From Geobacter sp. UBA5608 (GTDB lineage Bacteria; Desulfobacterota; Desulfuromonadia; Geobacterales; Pseudopelobacteraceae), in contig DIKW01000019.1 of the NCBI GenBank assembly GCA_002424705.1, positions 8,502 to 18,331 on the forward strand: a stretch of DNA of 9,830 nucleotides, in the 5' to 3' direction. Of this stretch, positions 7,520 through 9,830 are shown piece after piece. Below the pieces are notes generated by a model, which had not been told where the DNA came from, did no database searches, and worked only from the letters and a program-made list of their open reading frames with translations. The position numbers and the translations under genes were made by a program. How positions within the stretch are numbered: position 1 is the first letter of the stretch; each line of letters starts with the position of its first letter.

Positions 7520-9709
7520 CTATTCTTCCGCTATCTCAGCGGGTTTGGCTGCCTTTGCTGAACGTTTAGCCGGCGCCCGCTTGGGCTTGGCAGCGGCCTT
7601 TTTCGGCGCCTTCTCCGACTTGGATTCTGCCGCTGCTACCGGTGCGGCCTGGTCGTCGACAGCAGCAGCCTTTTTCTTGGCTGCGGTACTCCGCGAGCGG
7701 CGTGGCTTCGGCGCAGCGGCTTCTGCGCTAGCACCAGCCTCAACCGGCGCGGCAACATCAGCTTCCGTTTGCACCTTCTTGGCGCGACTTCTGCCAGCTT
7801 TTTTGGCAGGAGTGGTTGCACCTGGTGACGCCTGTTCCTCCGGCTGAGACACAGCTGCATCTGCGGTGTTGGAAGGTTGCGCTTCAGTCACGCCAGCAGC
7901 AGTAACATCTTTAGGCGTGCCTGACTTTTTGCGGGAACGGGAACGCCGTCGCTTCTTGGCAGGCTCAGCCTCTGAGCCAGCGGACATGGTCTCTGCCGGC
8001 CCCAGCTGTGGTTCTGACGCCGGCTCATCGGAGGCATCATGCTCCTCTCCTGCCGTTTGCACGGCCTGCTCAGTGCCGGCAGTCTTTTTCTTCTTCTTGC
8101 GGCGGCGTTTCTTCTTGGCGCCACCCTCAGCCGTTGCAGCCGCAGGCACGACATCACCGTGCTCATCACTGCCGAGCGACGGCTCAAACAACGCCATCGG
8201 CTGGTCGTCCTGTTCGCCCTTCTCACGCTTTATAACCTCAAGTTCCAGCTGGTTCAGCAGGAAAGACGGCTTGCCTTTGATCGTCACCACGATCTCATAA
8301 TCGTTTTCAATCTGGGCCAGTTCACGCTTTTTACGATTCAGCAGGAAGTAGGCCACCTCCAGCGGCAGAGCGCCGCGCACCTCGGCCACCTGGCCTTTGG
8401 CAGCAGCCCCATGCACCTTGCGCAGGAACGAAAGCGCCATCGCCTCCACCGACTTGACCCGGCCACGGCCTTCGCAATGGGGACATTCAAGGTGGATGGC
8501 GTCGTTGATATTCTTGGCGATCCGCTGGCGAGACATCTCCAGCATGCCGAACTGTGAAATCCGCCCCAGGTTGACCCTGGCCTTATCCATCTTAAGGGCC
8601 TCTTTCAGGGTCCGCTCCACCTCTTTATTGTGCTTGGCCTCACGCATGTCGATAAAATCAATCACCACCAGACCGCCCAGGTCGCGCAGCCGCAGGTGAC
8701 GGGCCACCTCAGCGGCAGCCTCCAGGTTAGTCTTATAGGCAGTGTCCTCTACGCCGCGCTCACCGCTTGACTTGCCGGAGTTCACATCGATCGAGACCAA
8801 CGCTTCGGTCGGTTCAATAATCAGCGAGCCGCCCGACGGCAACGGCACACGCTTTTCGTACAGCTGATCGATCTGCTCCTCCAGCTGGTACTTGGAAAAG
8901 ATCGGTCGTTTCTCCTTGTGCAGCTTGACCAGCTTTTCAAAGCCAGGCATCAGTTCCTTGAAGAACTCGATCGCCTGTTGATAAGCTGCCTTGTCATCGA
9001 CCAGGACCTCATCAATATCGTCGGAAAAATAGTCACGCAGGGTACGCAGGATGACGCCGGCATCGTGATACAGTTCAGCGGGTCCCTTGATCTGGGCGGC
9101 ATGCTGCAGGATCCGCTCATGAACGCCCACCAGGTACTCCAGATCCTTCTTCAGCTCATCCACCGTACGGCCAACCGCCTCTGTGCGTACAATGTAGCCG
9201 TAGCCCTCAGGCACCTGCAGGTCGGCCACCAACGCCTTCAGCTCTTTACGTGTCGAGTTATCCTCGATCTTGCGGGAAATGCCGGCTGCATCGTCACCGG
9301 GCATCAAGACCATGTAGCGACCAGGCAGCGACAGATAACTGGTCAAGGCAGCCCCCTTCATATCGCGGGCGTCCTTCTCTACCTGTACGATCAGCTCTTG
9401 GCCGCGGCGCAGCACCTCCTGTATGCGGGGACGGCGCTTGCGCTCCTCCACCGGTACGTCGTCGCGCCATTGCCAGAAAGCGGGATGCAGATCGCCCATC
9501 TGGATGAACCCAGGTTTCTTCTGGCCAATATCCACAAAGGCCGCTTGCAGTCCGGGTTCAACCCGTAGCACCACCCCTTTGTAGATGTTGCCCTTGGTCT
9601 GCTCTTTGCCACTGATCTCAATATTCAGCTCCATCAGGCGACCTTCTTGCACAATCGCCACCCGGGCCTCTTCGGGATGCATGACGTTAATCAGCATCTT
9701 TCTGCTCAT
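7520..9709 (-). CDS. rne: RNase E-type endoribonuclease (Rne/Rng family) with long basic C-terminal tail
   Basis: 729 residues. RNase E/G cleaves single-stranded AU-rich RNA and drives mRNA decay and rRNA/tRNA processing. An N-terminal RNase H-like segment is interrupted by an S1 RNA-binding domain (about 38-120). IVRT at 173-176 matches the 5'-monophosphate sensor (E. coli Arg169-Thr170). The catalytic Mg-binding aspartates are Asp308 (SIDVNSG) and Asp351 (VIDFIDM), equivalent to E. coli 303 and 346. CPHC (409-412) is the zinc link that joins dimers. ISQFGMLEMSRQRI (384-397) resembles RNase E more than RNase G, hence the symbol; databases may label it rng. From about residue 505 a 225-residue low-complexity tail replaces the degradosome scaffold. 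The ATG at 9709 has AAAGGA 7 bases upstream and a good promoter beyond it. The relation of this gene to the downstream operon is unclear. Confidence 0.96.
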   Translation of the reverse strand: MSRKMLINVMHPEEARVAIVQEGRLMELNIEISGKEQTKGNIYKGVVLRVEPGLQAAFVDIGQKKPGFIQMGDLHPAFWQWRDDVPVEERKRRPRIQEVLRRGQELIVQVEKDARDMKGAALTSYLSLPGRYMVLMPGDDAAGISRKIEDNSTRKELKALVADLQVPEGYGYIVRTEAVGRTVDELKKDLEYLVGVHERILQHAAQIKGPAELYHDAGVILRTLRDYFSDDIDEVLVDDKAAYQQAIEFFKELMPGFEKLVKLHKEKRPIFSKYQLEEQIDQLYEKRVPLPSGGSLIIEPTEALVSIDVNSGKSSGERGVEDTAYKTNLEAAAEVARHLRLRDLGGLVVIDFIDMREAKHNKEVERTLKEALKMDKARVNLGRISQFGMLEMSRQRIAKNINDAIHLECPHCEGRGRVKSVEAMALSFLRKVHGAAAKGQVAEVRGALPLEVAYFLLNRKKRELAQIENDYEIVVTIKGKPSFLLNQLELEVIKREKGEQDDQPMALFEPSLGSDEHGDVVPAAATAEGGAKKKRRRKKKKKTAGTEQAVQTAGEEHDASDEPASEPQLGPAETMSAGSEAEPAKKRRRSRSRKKSGTPKDVTAAGVTEAQPSNTADAAVSQPEEQASPGATTPAKKAGRSRAKKVQTEADVAAPVEAGASAEAAAPKPRRSRSTAAKKKAAAVDDQAAPVAAAESKSEKAPKKAAAKPKRAPAKRSAKAAKPAEIAEE
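7523..8197 (-). other. Low-complexity, basic-island tail of the RNase E protein
   Basis: Codons 505-729 of rne encode an Ala/Glu/Pro/Lys/Arg-rich region with no recognisable fold. Clusters of basic residues, at about 532-542 (KKKRRRKKKKK), 585-595 (KKRRRSRSRKK), 637-645, 668-680 (KPRRSRSTAAKKK) and 701-721, alternate with acidic, Ala/Pro-rich linkers. By analogy with RNase E tails, the basic islands may bind RNA and the region may hold degradosome partners. No E. coli-like membrane helix or enolase/PNPase motif could be recognised by eye. Confidence 0.75.
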
Positions 9710-9716
9710 AGTTGAT

Positions 9717-9722
9717 TCCTTT
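9717..9722 (-). promoter_or_regulatory. rne ribosome binding site
   Basis: AAAGGA on the minus strand, 7 bases before the ATG at 9709. It supports this start over the in-frame ATG at codon 5. Confidence 0.7.
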
Positions 9723-9731
9723 CAGACAGCG

Positions 9732-9803
9732 GGGGTACAAATTCGAAGAAGTATACCGTTTGCCGCGTCTAATGCCAAGAAAAAGCAACGTACCCCGGTA
9801 TAC
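9732..9803. repeat. Interleaved short inverted repeats around the rne promoter
   Basis: On the plus strand, GGGGTAC (9732-9738) pairs with GTACCCC (9790-9796), and GTATACCG (9751-9758) pairs with CGGTATAC (9796-9803). The order is A, B, A', B', so the pairs cannot form one nested hairpin. The GTATACCG copy overlaps the -10 element. They could be paired operator half-sites or chance; the rest of the stretch from 9710 to 9830 shows no gene I can support. Confidence 0.3.
9750..9778 (-). promoter_or_regulatory. Predicted sigma70-type promoter of rne
   Basis: The minus strand reads TTGGCA (9778-9773), an exact 17-base spacer, then TATACT (9755-9750). Each hexamer matches the consensus at 5 of 6 positions. 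Transcription would start near 9743, giving a short leader of about 34 bases before the rne ATG. That is much shorter than the long autoregulatory leader of E. coli rne, so the same feedback mechanism is not evident here. Confidence 0.6.
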
Positions 9804-9830
9804 AACTTCCAAACGCAAGCGCCCCGTCTG

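Noticed and set aside
7866..8557. Plus-strand open frames opposite the rne tail and core, Ser/Ala/Phe-rich
   Set aside because: They are reverse readings of Lys/Arg/Ala codons in the low-complexity tail, with no supporting ribosome site or domain.
9780..9830. Possible terminator of an upstream gene at the right edge
   Set aside because: A short TACC-GG-GGTA stem is followed at a distance by a T-rich stretch on the minus strand. The stem is only four pairs and the T-run is not adjacent, so it is too weak to call.

Overview
The window looks like chromosomal core sequence from a Gram-negative bacterium, most probably a Desulfuromonadota / Geobacter-lineage organism. The reasons are the diderm outer-membrane gene content, the gene order lysS-lolC-lolD-bamA-skp-lpxD-fabZ (which I recall from Geobacter-type genomes but could not look up), moderately high GC, and a single lolC-type permease rather than a lolC/lolE pair. 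No mobile element, CRISPR array, RNA gene or foreign-looking insert was found.

Every gene I accept lies on the minus strand, so transcription runs from the right edge to the left edge. On the right, after a 121-base leader with a good sigma70-type promoter (9750-9778), comes an RNase E-type endoribonuclease (9709-7520) with a long, Lys/Arg/Ala-rich C-terminal tail. A 68-base gap with a weak candidate promoter leads to lysS (7451-5973). The lipoprotein-export permease (5964-4708) and ATPase lolD (4715-4023) follow, then bamA (4026-1717), the periplasmic chaperone skp/ompH (1690-1172), lpxD (1154-114) and the first 36 codons of fabZ (110 to the left edge).

From lysS to fabZ the junctions are tight: 8 bases, an 8-base overlap, a 4-base GTGA overlap, 26 bases, 17 bases and 3 bases. 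I see no terminator in any of them, so they probably form one operon that continues off the left edge. The gene products cover the main steps of outer-membrane building. LolC/D releases lipoproteins from the inner membrane. Skp escorts and BamA inserts beta-barrel proteins. LpxD makes the lipid A precursor. FabZ acts in fatty-acid elongation, which supplies the 3-hydroxyacyl-ACP that LpxD uses. LysS and RNase E are housekeeping genes placed upstream.

I did not find a previously undescribed system. The points worth a second look are modest: the RNase E tail with repeated basic islands, the single permease that carries a LolC-like hook, a 54-base coil repeat in lpxD, interleaved inverted repeats around the rne promoter, and the coupling of lysS to the envelope operon.
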